This document shows, in pieces, positions 1 to 7,832 of a stretch of DNA of 22,503 bases; position 1 is the first letter of the stretch; each line of letters begins with the position of its first letter. The notes beneath the pieces were generated by a model that worked only from the letters and a program-made list of their open reading frames with translations, was not told the DNA's origin and made no database searches. This DNA is from JAJYSO01 sp964495935. GTDB taxonomy: Bacteria; Bacteroidota; Bacteroidia; Flavobacteriales; Flavobacteriaceae. The translations under genes and the position numbers were made by a program. The stretch is from positions 1 to 22,503 of the forward strand of contig CAZBXQ010000050.1 in NCBI GenBank assembly GCA_964495935.1. The letters are read 5' to 3'.

Positions 1-1283
1 TAGATATAGATCGCTATTATTCAATAGATTAAAAGTGTTAAAGTAGAATTAAATATATAGCAGAAACCCATATTCATGCTGATTATTTAGCAGGGTCTCG
101 AGAGCTGGCTTTTGCCACTGGTGCTAAAATGTATTTGTCGGATGAAGGTGGAAACGATTGGTCCTACGAGTTTTCTCATGAACCTTTGCGGAATGGAGAT
201 GTAATTAATGTTGGAAATCTAAAATTTGAAGTACTTCATACTCCAGGGCACACCCCGGAAAGTATCAGTTTTGTATTAACCGACTGCCCGGCTTCCGATC
301 AGCCCGCTATGATTTTTACAGGTGATTTTGTATTTGTGGGTGATGTAGGCCGGCCAGATTTATTGGAAGAAGCTGCGGGTATAAAAGGGACTTCTGAACT
401 AGGCGCTCAGCAAATGTGGAATTCTTTAAAACGATTTGCAGAATTACCAAATCATATCCAAGTTTGGCCCGCTCATGGTGCTGGCTCTGCATGTGGTAAA
501 GCGCTTGGCGCAGTACCAAACTCCACTGTGGGATATGAAAAGATTCAAAACTGGGCTTTTCAATATGACGATGAGAAAGAATTCACGAAGATACTGTTAG
601 AGGGGCAGCCGGAACCTCCAAAGTATTTTGCCAAAATGAAACAGTATAATAAAAGTGAAAGACGTTTATTACCTCAGGTTCCACAGTATCCCAAGTTGTC
701 AAAGGAACGATTTTTATCAGCCTATAACAACGGTTTGACAGTCATTGATACTCGTGAAAAGGAGGATTTTGCTAAAGGTTTTTTACCGAATACCATTAAT
801 ATTGTGGGAAATAAATCCTTTTCGACTTGGGCCGGTTGGGTATTGGATTATGACAAGCCGTTTGTGCTAATTGCTCGAGAGGAACAGATGGAAGATTTAA
901 CACGAAAATTGATGCGGATTGGGTTGGATAACGTTTATGGGTACTACACCGCAATCGATGATTTGGGGATCCCCTTGGAAGTTGCAGAAATAGTGGATTA
1001 TAAAAGCGTGAAAGAAGCTATAGGTAAAAATAATGTTCAGATCCTTGATGTTCGAGGGAATGAAGAATACAAATCCTATCATATTCCGGGTGCCGTAAAT
1101 GCTTTTGTAGGAACACTTGAAGATCACCTAGATAAGGTGAGCCGAGAAAAAAAAGTTATTTTACACTGTCAGTCCGGTACACGTGCCACGGTAGCTTATT
1201 CAATCCTCAAAAAGAATGGTTTTATTAATGTTCAAAATTATTCTGCTGGAATGAATGACTGGCAAGATAGATTAGTTGATTAA
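1..1283 (+). CDS. MBL-fold hydrolase with two rhodanese domains (persulfide dioxygenase-like), 5' end off window and frame-disrupted
   Basis: The uninterrupted frame starts at ATG 129, but homologous coding clearly continues upstream: the metal-binding ETHIHADY stretch is read in the same frame at 63-86 and DIDRYYSID at 3-29. From ATG 129 the remaining MBL ligands are HTPGH (residues 37-41), GDFVFVGD (65-72) and PAH (114-116). A first rhodanese domain (about 195-275) lacks the catalytic Cys. The second (about 290-384) has the active loop CQSGTR with Cys at about 347. Family members oxidise glutathione persulfide or related persulfides and move sulfane sulfur in the cytoplasm. Two in-frame stops (30-32, 39-41) lie in a short out-of-frame patch, so the gene is either damaged or carries a sequence error. 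Domain identity is secure; the exact substrate is inferred. Confidence 0.85.
27..48 (+). other. Compensating frameshift patch in the MBL gene
   Basis: Upstream (3-29) and downstream (48 onward) coding share one frame. Between them that frame meets TAA at 30-32 and TAA at 39-41. Reading 31-45 one frame over gives KSVKV, which joins naturally to IKYIAETH at 48-71. One extra base near 30 and one missing base near 46-47 (GAATT where GAAATT would keep frame) explain this. It is either a real indel pair or a base-calling error. Confidence 0.6.
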
Positions 1284-1539
1284 ACATTTGTAGTGAGAGG
1301 TTAATAGGAAGAAAGGATTTCCTGAATATCTTTTGTATAATAATTATTTTTGAATCCATAAAAAATAGAGGTCAATTGTAAGCAATCTGAATCTAGGTAT
1401 CTTATTAATTTTACAAAGTTATTAAGGCACTCCTTAGGTGTAATTTATTTCTAGGCAAAAACTTTAAAATCTCATTGCTTTTTCACGTTAAAAAATATAT
1501 AAATGAAGTATTAGCTAGTCGCTCATAAACAAATAAAGC

Positions 1540-1547
1540 TAAGTTTG
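1540..1547 (+). promoter_or_regulatory. Bacteroidota-type -7 box (TAAGTTTG)
   Basis: The octamer TAAGTTTG matches the TAnnTTTG consensus of Bacteroidota housekeeping promoters. It ends 10 bases before ATG 1558, so the transcript would have almost no leader. No clear TTG -33 element is seen at the usual spacing, which lowers confidence. Confidence 0.35.
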
Positions 1548-1557
1548 TATATTGACG

Positions 1558-1974
1558 ATGGGAAAGATTACACTAAATACTTTGGAAAATAATAAACGGT
1601 ACCTACTGGCAATCAGTGGGGTAATATTGGTATTATTATCGTCATGTGTAATTAAAAATAGCCTTGAGACATTTTTAAATCTTCCCGTAGAAACGGAACA
1701 GACTTATCCGAAAGGCGGCCACAGTTTTATAGTAAATTCAAATGAAGAATGTGCCGCTATTGATTTTTTGGATAATCAAATTGTTCAAAATGTTTCTTCT
1801 AGTACCGATGATTTACTACCGGCTGTTATCTTTACCACATTCCTGTTCTTAATAGTCTTTCATCCTATAAAAAAAGAAGATAAACACCCTCTTTATAAGG
1901 ACAGTGGAAAAATCCGAAATAACATTCCTATCTTTCTAGAATACCGGAAACTAATCATCCATCACACTCACTAA
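1558..1974 (+). CDS. Small membrane or lipoprotein of unknown function
   Basis: About 138 residues. The open frame extends to TTG 1552, but ATG 1558 is the first standard start and is preferred. A hydrophobic N-terminal segment ends in LSSC, which fits a lipobox with the lipidated Cys near residue 30. A second hydrophobic segment (LLPAVIFTTFLFLIVF, about residues 86-101) is followed by a basic, conserved-looking tail. The protein is probably anchored in the cell envelope. I do not recognise a named family. It lies between the MBL-rhodanese gene and the Dsb/TlpA genes, in the same orientation, which is weak evidence for a shared role. Coding quality (regular length, envelope signals) makes it likely to be real. 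Confidence 0.6.
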   Translation: MGKITLNTLENNKRYLLAISGVILVLLSSCVIKNSLETFLNLPVETEQTYPKGGHSFIVNSNEECAAIDFLDNQIVQNVSSSTDDLLPAVIFTTFLFLIVFHPIKKEDKHPLYKDSGKIRNNIPIFLEYRKLIIHHTH

Positions 1975-2063
1975 CTCCCTCCCCTTTTCTTTAATGACTA
2001 TATAGATCCACTGGTCTAAGTTTTTATTTTTTAAATAGTTATTTAAGCATCTTTTTTAAAAAT

Positions 2064-2312
2064 ATGGTGCAATATGATAAAACATATACAGCCATATTAC
2101 TGGTTTCATTCATTATTTCTGTCTCTACATTATTCGTAGTTAGTCATCAGAACATCCTTTAGATAGCCAGTGGTCAGAAAGTAGTTAAAAAGAAAAAGCT
2201 TCACTTATTTGATGTCCTTGAGCGCAACATATTGTGTGATCTTTATAGGGGTTTAGTTCTTACAACTATTGTAGAGGATGGCAAAATAACATCAATAAGT
2301 ACAGGTCCGTAA
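2064..2312 (+). pseudogene. Decayed small gene with one internal stop
   Basis: From ATG 2064 one frame runs 82 codons to TAA 2310-2312 with a single interruption, TAG at 2160-2162. The first part reads like a signal or membrane segment (AILLVSFIISVSTLFVV). The part after the stop reads like protein too (LFDVLERNILCDLYRGLVL, then VEDGKITSIS). An open run this long in AT-rich intergenic DNA suggests a former gene of the cargo region. I recognise no family. It could be chance. The rest of the 1975-2388 gap shows nothing except the possible RNA structure at 2304-2356. Confidence 0.35.
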
Positions 2313-2356
2313 GGCTGACTATATGGCGCCAAAGAGCCTGAGCGGCTAAAAGGACT
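2304..2356 (+). promoter_or_regulatory. Possible structured leader ahead of the dsbD operon
   Basis: This locally GC-richer block ends 32 bases before the first dsbD gene. GGTCC (2304-2308) can pair with GGACT (2352-2356) with one G-U pair. Inside, AGCC (2335-2338) can pair either with GGCT at 2313-2316 or with GGCT at 2344-2347, giving mutually exclusive hairpins. No known riboswitch class is recognised. Confidence 0.2.
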
Positions 2357-2388
2357 ACACATAAAATTCAACAAATAAAAATAATATA

Positions 2389-2835
2389 ATGAAAAGGATA
2401 CTATTCTTTGTGGCATTCATATTCATAAATGTCGCATCATTTGGACAAATACTAACGCCTGTAAAATGGTCATATGCCTCAAAACAAATCAATGATAAAG
2501 AAACTGTATTGTTACTAAAGGCAACAATAGAAGATAGCTGGCATATCTACTCACAAACCGTTCCTAAAGAAGGTCCGGAACCGACAAGTTTCTCATTTTA
2601 TCCATCAAAAGCCTATGAGTTAAATGGAAAAACAAATGCCCCCAATCCGATTATTGAATATGACCCAACGTTCGATATGGAAGTAGGCTACTATGAAAAT
2701 TCAGTCGTATTCCAGCAAAGAGTAAAATTAGTTGACCTCTCATCTACGGTAAAAGGAACCCTTACTTATATGGTTTGTAACGATGAGCAATGCCTTCCTC
2801 CTGAAGAAGTGACATTCAATATCCCTGTAAATTAG
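2389..2835 (+). CDS. Periplasmic DsbD alpha-domain protein (stand-alone)
   Basis: 148 residues with a signal peptide (residues 1-20, cleavage predicted after SFGQ). The rest matches the N-terminal immunoglobulin-like alpha domain of the DsbD thiol-disulfide reductase: WHIYSQ near residue 51 and the redox pair in CNDEQC (Cys 130 and Cys 135). In classical DsbD this domain takes electrons from the gamma domain and reduces periplasmic partners. Here it is a separate gene ending 10 bases before the gene for the membrane and thioredoxin parts, so the two products probably work as one reductase split in two. It is likely the first gene of the operon running to 5731 or 7215. Confidence 0.85.
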   Translation: MKRILFFVAFIFINVASFGQILTPVKWSYASKQINDKETVLLLKATIEDSWHIYSQTVPKEGPEPTSFSFYPSKAYELNGKTNAPNPIIEYDPTFDMEVGYYENSVVFQQRVKLVDLSSTVKGTLTYMVCNDEQCLPPEEVTFNIPVN

Positions 2836-2845
2836 CCTATACAGT

Positions 2846-4519
2846 ATGAGATTGATAACAAAAGTAATAACGATTCTCTTCATTACTGGTTTTACAACAG
2901 TCACGGCTACTGCACAAACAGACAGTCTTGTATCCTATGATGATGTGGAATTTACAGAGATAACGGAGGAACAATTTTCTCAGCAGGATAGTGTAAAGCA
3001 ATCTGCTGATTACAAATCTTCACTAAGTGATACAAATACCATACAAAAGGACAATAGCAAAACAGATAAAAATTCATTATGGGCCATCTTTATTGCCGGT
3101 ATAATCGGTGGATTTGCAGCATTTCTGATGCCCTGTATTTTCCCTATGCTCCCCTTGACCGTAAGCTTCTTTACCAAAAATGGTCAGACTAAGGGAAAAG
3201 CGATAATGCAGGCGATAATATATGGATTGTCCATCATATTCATCTACGTTTTATTGGGTCTTTTGGTAACCCTTATGTTCGGTGCCGATGCACTCAACAG
3301 CCTTTCTACTAACGGGGTTTTTAATATAGCTTTCTTCATTCTATTGGTTGTATTTGCCCTTTCCCTTTTTGGAGCGTTTGAACTTTCACTGCCCGCTTCA
3401 CTTGCCAATAAGCTGGATCGAAAAGCCAACCACGGTGGTTTATTGGGGCTTTTCTTTATGGCTGCGACATTGGCTGTTGTATCCTTTTCCTGTACCGGCC
3501 CGATTATCGGGACACTGTTGGTGCAGGCAGCCACTATGGGAGAGCTTTTGGGGCCCGCCGTTGGGATGCTGGGGTTTGCTTTGGCTTTGGCCATACCATT
3601 TACTCTTTTTGCAATGTTCCCGGGGCTTTTGAAAAGCTTGCCTTCTTCGGGAGGCTGGTTGAACAATGTAAAAGTTACGCTCGGTTTTTTAGAACTGGCC
3701 CTGGCGTTTAAATTTTTAAGCAACGTTGATCTGGCCTATCATTGGAATTGGTTTGACCGGGAGGTTTTTTTGGTATTGTGGATTATCATCTTTACATATC
3801 TGGGCTTCTATTTATTAGGGAAGCTCCGATTTCCGGGCGACCCGCCGTCAGCCAATATAGGGCTGCCGAGAATGATGTTGTCCATGCTGGCTCTGGCTTT
3901 TACGATCTATATGATCCCGGGATTATGGGGTGCACCGTTGAAATCCATATCGGCGTTTCTACCCCCACAAACAACCCAAGATTTCGATCTCTATACGACT
4001 TCGTTTGGCAGAGCGCAAACAAATCTCTCCGAAAACAGTCCGACCCATAAATATTCGGAGATTTTTGAGGCACCATTAAACCTGAATGCTTTCTTTGATT
4101 ATGAGGAAGGTATGGCGTATGCAAAAAAAGTTAATAAACCTGTTATGCTTGATTTCACCGGACATGCTTGCGTGAATTGCCGTAAAATGGAGGCATCAGT
4201 CTGGACGGATCAGGAGGTATATAGGTTATTGAATGAAGAACTGGTCATCATTCAGCTTTATGTGGACGACAAGACAGCTTTACCAACCGAAGAGCAATAT
4301 ACATCAACATTCAGTGGAAAAAATGTACGTACTATAGGCAATAGATGGAGCGATTTTCAAGCAAGTGAATACAACTCCAATTCTCAACCCTACTATGTGC
4401 TTTTAAACCCATCCACCGAAGAAATATTAATAAAACCTATTGGAGCGGATTACAATCCAAAAAGCTATTACAACTTTCTTCAGTCTGCAATAGATCAATA
4501 CAAGAATAATAATTTATAA
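2846..4519 (+). CDS. dsbD: Thiol:disulfide interchange protein DsbD, membrane beta domain plus thioredoxin gamma domain
   Basis: 557 residues. After a signal-like N-terminus and a polar stretch (about 25-76), several membrane segments follow, carrying the two transmembrane redox cysteines in LMPCIFP (Cys 97) and SFSCTGP (Cys 216). The C-terminal thioredoxin-like domain has the active site CVNC (442-445) after MLDFTGHA. DsbD moves electrons from cytoplasmic thioredoxin across the inner membrane to periplasmic thiol proteins. The alpha domain is missing from this polypeptide and encoded just upstream. Two TlpA-like genes follow 18 bases downstream and are its probable electron acceptors. The family call is firm; which substrates it serves is inferred from context. 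Confidence 0.9.
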   Translation: MRLITKVITILFITGFTTVTATAQTDSLVSYDDVEFTEITEEQFSQQDSVKQSADYKSSLSDTNTIQKDNSKTDKNSLWAIFIAGIIGGFAAFLMPCIFPMLPLTVSFFTKNGQTKGKAIMQAIIYGLSIIFIYVLLGLLVTLMFGADALNSLSTNGVFNIAFFILLVVFALSLFGAFELSLPASLANKLDRKANHGGLLGLFFMAATLAVVSFSCTGPIIGTLLVQAATMGELLGPAVGMLGFALALAIPFTLFAMFPGLLKSLPSSGGWLNNVKVTLGFLELALAFKFLSNVDLAYHWNWFDREVFLVLWIIIFTYLGFYLLGKLRFPGDPPSANIGLPRMMLSMLALAFTIYMIPGLWGAPLKSISAFLPPQTTQDFDLYTTSFGRAQTNLSENSPTHKYSEIFEAPLNLNAFFDYEEGMAYAKKVNKPVMLDFTGHACVNCRKMEASVWTDQEVYRLLNEELVIIQLYVDDKTALPTEEQYTSTFSGKNVRTIGNRWSDFQASEYNSNSQPYYVLLNPSTEEILIKPIGADYNPKSYYNFLQSAIDQYKNNNL

Positions 4520-4537
4520 AAATAAAAATCATTCATT

Positions 4538-5104
4538 ATGAAAATACAGATTAAAAATTTGGCGGTTCGTTCTGGGCTTTTTGTCATTATGGTCATTTTA
4601 TTGGTGGCTTGTGGAAATACCAGAAATAAGGAAAATGAAAAGGAACAAAATATTGCAACACAAGAAGTTTCGCAAGTAGAGGCATTCCAGACTCCAGATA
4701 TTACCTTTAGAGATGAAGCTGGCAAAACTGTATCATTACGCTCATTAAAAGGCAAGGTTGTTTTTATCAACTTCTGGGCTACGTGGTGCCCGCCGTGCAT
4801 TCGTGAAATGCCATCCATTGATGAGCTAAAAGATTCGTTTAAAGAAAGTGACGATATCGTGTTTCTAATGGTCGATGTGGATAATAAAATGGAGAAATCC
4901 TCGGCTTTTATGCAAGAAAACGATTATGATCTGCCTGTATATGTCCCAGTAAGTAATATACCCTCCGATTTTTTAAGAGGAGCTATTCCAACTACGGTAA
5001 TTATTGATAAGAAGGGAGAGATGGTTGCCCGTATGGAAGGCGGTAGGAATTATAGGGATCCTCAGATTATTAAAGCGCTTAAAGAATTGGTGGAAGATGA
5101 CTAA
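4538..5104 (+). CDS. TlpA-like thioredoxin lipoprotein
   Basis: 188 residues. The N-terminus has a hydrophobic segment with lipobox LVAC (Cys 25), followed by a charged linker (about 28-48), so the domain should be tethered outside the inner membrane. The thioredoxin-like domain (about 52-185) has the active site WCPPC (83-87) and the cis-proline loop IPTTVIID. TlpA/ResA-type proteins reduce disulfides in envelope proteins such as cytochrome c or, in sulfur oxidisers, Sox components. It lies 18 bases after dsbD, which probably keeps it reduced, and 18 bases before a second TlpA-like gene. The specific partner is unknown. Confidence 0.85.
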   Translation: MKIQIKNLAVRSGLFVIMVILLVACGNTRNKENEKEQNIATQEVSQVEAFQTPDITFRDEAGKTVSLRSLKGKVVFINFWATWCPPCIREMPSIDELKDSFKESDDIVFLMVDVDNKMEKSSAFMQENDYDLPVYVPVSNIPSDFLRGAIPTTVIIDKKGEMVARMEGGRNYRDPQIIKALKELVEDD

Positions 5105-5122
5105 AAGATAAAAATATAAAGT

Positions 5123-5731
5123 ATGATGAACAATAAAGAAAAATCAACGATAAATGAGCTTTGGCAATATATCCGAAAAAATAGTATTACCATACTGATG
5201 GTTATTTTTATCGGAGTAATGTTCGTCAGCCCTGATGCAAAATCATTTATGCTTCGACAGCTAATGACAATAGGACTTTTCAATGCGAGTATAGACAAAC
5301 AGGCTACAGATACATTGTCTGCCAATGACTTTGATTTTATCGATGAAAAAGGAAGGACTCAGAATACCTCGTCTTTAAGAGGTAAAGTAGTATTTATTAA
5401 TTTTTGGGCGTCCTGGTGCCCGCCTTGCCGAGCAGAATTTCCCTCAATTGAAAAACTTTATACGCAATTTAAAAATGATCCCAATATATTCTTTCTATCC
5501 ATTAACGAAGACAAGGATCCAAACAAGGGAAAAACATATCTGAATAAAGAAGAGTTTTCAATCCCAATGTATCAGTCGAATAGTTATATGCCAAAAGAGA
5601 TTTACTCTGGAGTATTGCCTACAACAATTGTACTGGATAAAAATGGAAAAATCAGGCTTCATCACAAAGGTTTTTCAAACTACGCTTCAAACAAGTTTAT
5701 AAAACAGATTGAAGAGTTGATAAATGAATGA
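5123..5731 (+). CDS. Membrane-anchored TlpA-like thioredoxin
   Basis: 202 residues. An N-terminal hydrophobic segment (about 21-36, ITILMVIFIGVMFV) without a lipobox suggests a membrane anchor, unlike the lipoprotein form just upstream. The thioredoxin fold has WCPPC (98-102) and the cis-proline loop LPTTIVLD. Start choice is ATG 5123 or the next codon, ATG 5126. The two adjacent TlpA paralogues differ clearly in sequence and anchoring, so they are not a recent duplication and may serve different partners. It is likely co-transcribed with dsbD. The substrate is unknown. Confidence 0.85.
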   Translation: MMNNKEKSTINELWQYIRKNSITILMVIFIGVMFVSPDAKSFMLRQLMTIGLFNASIDKQATDTLSANDFDFIDEKGRTQNTSSLRGKVVFINFWASWCPPCRAEFPSIEKLYTQFKNDPNIFFLSINEDKDPNKGKTYLNKEEFSIPMYQSNSYMPKEIYSGVLPTTIVLDKNGKIRLHHKGFSNYASNKFIKQIEELINE

Positions 5732-5802
5732 CATGGGAATACGAAGCGTGAGCAGTTGTTTATCGTTAATTAAAAAATGTTTCAAACCCCAAACTCAATA
5801 TT

Positions 5803-7215
5803 ATGGAATTATCAATAGGATTTATAAATGACGTACACGGTTATCTCGAACCGCATCCCGAGCTGTTTTACAATGAGGATGGAGAATATATAAAAACAGC
5901 AGGAGGGTATGCAAAAATCGCAACTATTTTTAATCGGATAAAGAGTAAGAGTGAACATGCTTTATTTTTTGATGGAGGTGATACTTTTCATGGAACCTTG
6001 CCTGTGGTGGCCTCGAAAGGAGAAGTACTCCCACCAATTTTAAGGGAGCTTAGTCTTAACGGAATGGTAGGACATTGGGATTTCGCTTATACTCCTAATC
6101 ATCTTTTATCCTTAGGTGAAAAGCTCAATTATCCGATATTGGGCATTAACATTTATAAAAAAGATGGTGGTCTATTGCTCGACCCATATTCAATAATTGA
6201 AGTGGGGAATAAAAAAATTGCTGTAATCGGTATCTGCTCTAACATCATTGATAAAACGATGCCCGGCGCTTTTAGCAAGGAGATCTACGTGACAGATGGA
6301 GCGTGGGAAATAGATAATTATATCAAAGAGGTTAAAGAATTGGGAGCAGATGTGGTTATACTTCTTTCCCATAATGGCTACCCCCAGGATATTGAGTTGC
6401 TTAAAAATACGAGGGGTGTTGATATATGTCTAAGTGCCCATACTCATAACAGACTTTACGAACCTGTAAAAGTGAATGATACCATAGTCATTCAATGTGG
6501 AGCTCACGGTTCTTTTGTAGGCCATTTGAAGTTGTCAGTTTATAACAATAAAATTACTCAACATGAATATAAACTTATAGAAGTAAGTGCAGATATTGAT
6601 AGTGATGAACATATAGAGAGAATGGTAAATGACATTATGACTCCCTATAGAAGCCTGCAAAAACAGGTTGTTGGAAAAACGGATACCGTCTTACACCGAT
6701 ATTCTACTTTTTCGTCGTCTATGGACAATCTATTATTGGAAGCTATTAGTGATGCAACAGGTGTAGATATCGCATTCTCAAATGGATGGCGGTACGGCCC
6801 ACCCATTAACATAGGAGATATTACGCTGTGGGACTTGTATAATATGGTTCCGATGAACCCGATTATTTCCATTGTAGATATGACTGGTCAGGAGATAGTT
6901 GACATGCTTGAAGAAAATTTTGAACGTACTTTTTCAGCTAACCCCATGGAACAGATGGGCGGTTACTGCAAGCGGTATTTAGGATTACAAATTAAGTTTC
7001 ATATTGAAAACCCGTATGGCTACCGTATAGAAGAAATCTACTATCAGGGGGAGCGTTTGAAAAAGGAAAAGACATATAAAGCTGTTTATATCACAGAACA
7101 AGGTGTATCGGACAAATATGGCAGCAATAGAGTACATATGGAAACAACTACCGTAGAAGCCCTCATTGCTTATTTAAAGGAAAGTGTTGATAATCCGAAT
7201 ACCGACTCTTTATAG
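5803..7215 (+). CDS. SoxB-like / 5'-nucleotidase family binuclear metallophosphoesterase, cytoplasmic
   Basis: 470 residues. The N-terminal calcineurin-like domain has metal-ligand motifs NDVHG (9-13), DGGDT (57-61), GHWDF (90-94), LLSHNG (188-192) and SAHTH (211-215). The C-terminal substrate-binding domain typical of 5'-nucleotidases starts around residue 290. In ordinary 5'-nucleotidases the third motif is GNHEFD; GHWDF instead resembles SoxB, the di-manganese thiosulfohydrolase of the Sox pathway (GHWEF). No signal peptide is visible: the first motif starts at residue 9, so the enzyme should be cytoplasmic, unlike SoxB. It lies 71 bases after the second TlpA gene, same strand. A SoxB-like thiol/sulfate-ester role fits the neighbourhood, but a nucleotidase-type activity cannot be excluded. 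Confidence 0.85.
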   Translation: MELSIGFINDVHGYLEPHPELFYNEDGEYIKTAGGYAKIATIFNRIKSKSEHALFFDGGDTFHGTLPVVASKGEVLPPILRELSLNGMVGHWDFAYTPNHLLSLGEKLNYPILGINIYKKDGGLLLDPYSIIEVGNKKIAVIGICSNIIDKTMPGAFSKEIYVTDGAWEIDNYIKEVKELGADVVILLSHNGYPQDIELLKNTRGVDICLSAHTHNRLYEPVKVNDTIVIQCGAHGSFVGHLKLSVYNNKITQHEYKLIEVSADIDSDEHIERMVNDIMTPYRSLQKQVVGKTDTVLHRYSTFSSSMDNLLLEAISDATGVDIAFSNGWRYGPPINIGDITLWDLYNMVPMNPIISIVDMTGQEIVDMLEENFERTFSANPMEQMGGYCKRYLGLQIKFHIENPYGYRIEEIYYQGERLKKEKTYKAVYITEQGVSDKYGSNRVHMETTTVEALIAYLKESVDNPNTDSL

Positions 7216-7301
7216 AGTAATAAACTTTTAAAGGTTACACAGATATAGTAAAAATGATATGAGGTTTTGCTTATAGCAGTTTTAACCCTAAAATAAATGC
7301 T

Positions 7302-7832
7302 ATGGAAAAATACTACGACGAATACATAAGGAAGCTAGAAGAAAAAATCCAGGAGATAGAGGTGGGTAATCCAATTTTATCATCCAAAAAAGTTATTGAG
7401 CTCCTGATGGAATGTATAGCCGAGATAAAACGATTTGTGCTAGATCGTGGTTTTAAAAATATTGAAGAAGAGATTCTCTTTTTTAAAAGATTAAAACCAA
7501 TCATTATTGCAAAGCTGATTTACTATGAAGCTATTTATGAAATTGAAACAGCAAAACCTCTGAGTCGGAAACTAACAAAAAAGTACCTGAAATATAAATT
7601 AGAGAGAATGGAAAAATTCCAGAAAGATAACCTTGATTTTTATAAATATTATAGGTCTAATTGTACTCATCGGGATGAGGAGTACTTTCTCCGTGATAAC
7701 CGTAATATTAAATTAGGTTCAAATGATAATTACTTAGAGACAGAGCATGCGTTCTCAACCTCTCACGATTACAAGGTAGCCAAGATATTAGCGTACGACT
7801 TAATACAAAAATATGTCGGAGAAGCTTTATAA
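7302..7832 (+). CDS. RteC-like protein lacking the C-terminal domain
   Basis: 176 residues. It is clearly homologous to the 282-residue RteC encoded at 21251-22099: shared landmarks include GFKN, EI-FFK, KP, KLIYY, the FYKYYRS / FYRYYRS motif followed by RD, and DYK-A-I-A. It ends where the full-length protein continues for about 100 residues with its presumed DNA-binding C-terminal domain. No continuation is seen in any frame of 7833-8187. RteC activates the excision operon in CTnDOT-type elements. This copy may be a decoy, a partner subunit, or a relic of another element brought in with the cargo. The homology is firm; the role is unknown. Confidence 0.75.
   Translation: MEKYYDEYIRKLEEKIQEIEVGNPILSSKKVIELLMECIAEIKRFVLDRGFKNIEEEILFFKRLKPIIIAKLIYYEAIYEIETAKPLSRKLTKKYLKYKLERMEKFQKDNLDFYKYYRSNCTHRDEEYFLRDNRNIKLGSNDNYLETEHAFSTSHDYKVAKILAYDLIQKYVGEAL

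Noticed and set aside
1490..1507. AAAAATATATAAATGAA stretch shared with 8174-8190 as a repeat or recombination site
   Set aside because: The shared bases are almost all A and T; in this composition the match can be chance, and the flanks do not align.
3244..3723. 159-codon open frame on the minus strand inside dsbD
   Set aside because: It lies fully antisense to a well-supported membrane domain, with composition typical of a complement shadow and no recognisable family.
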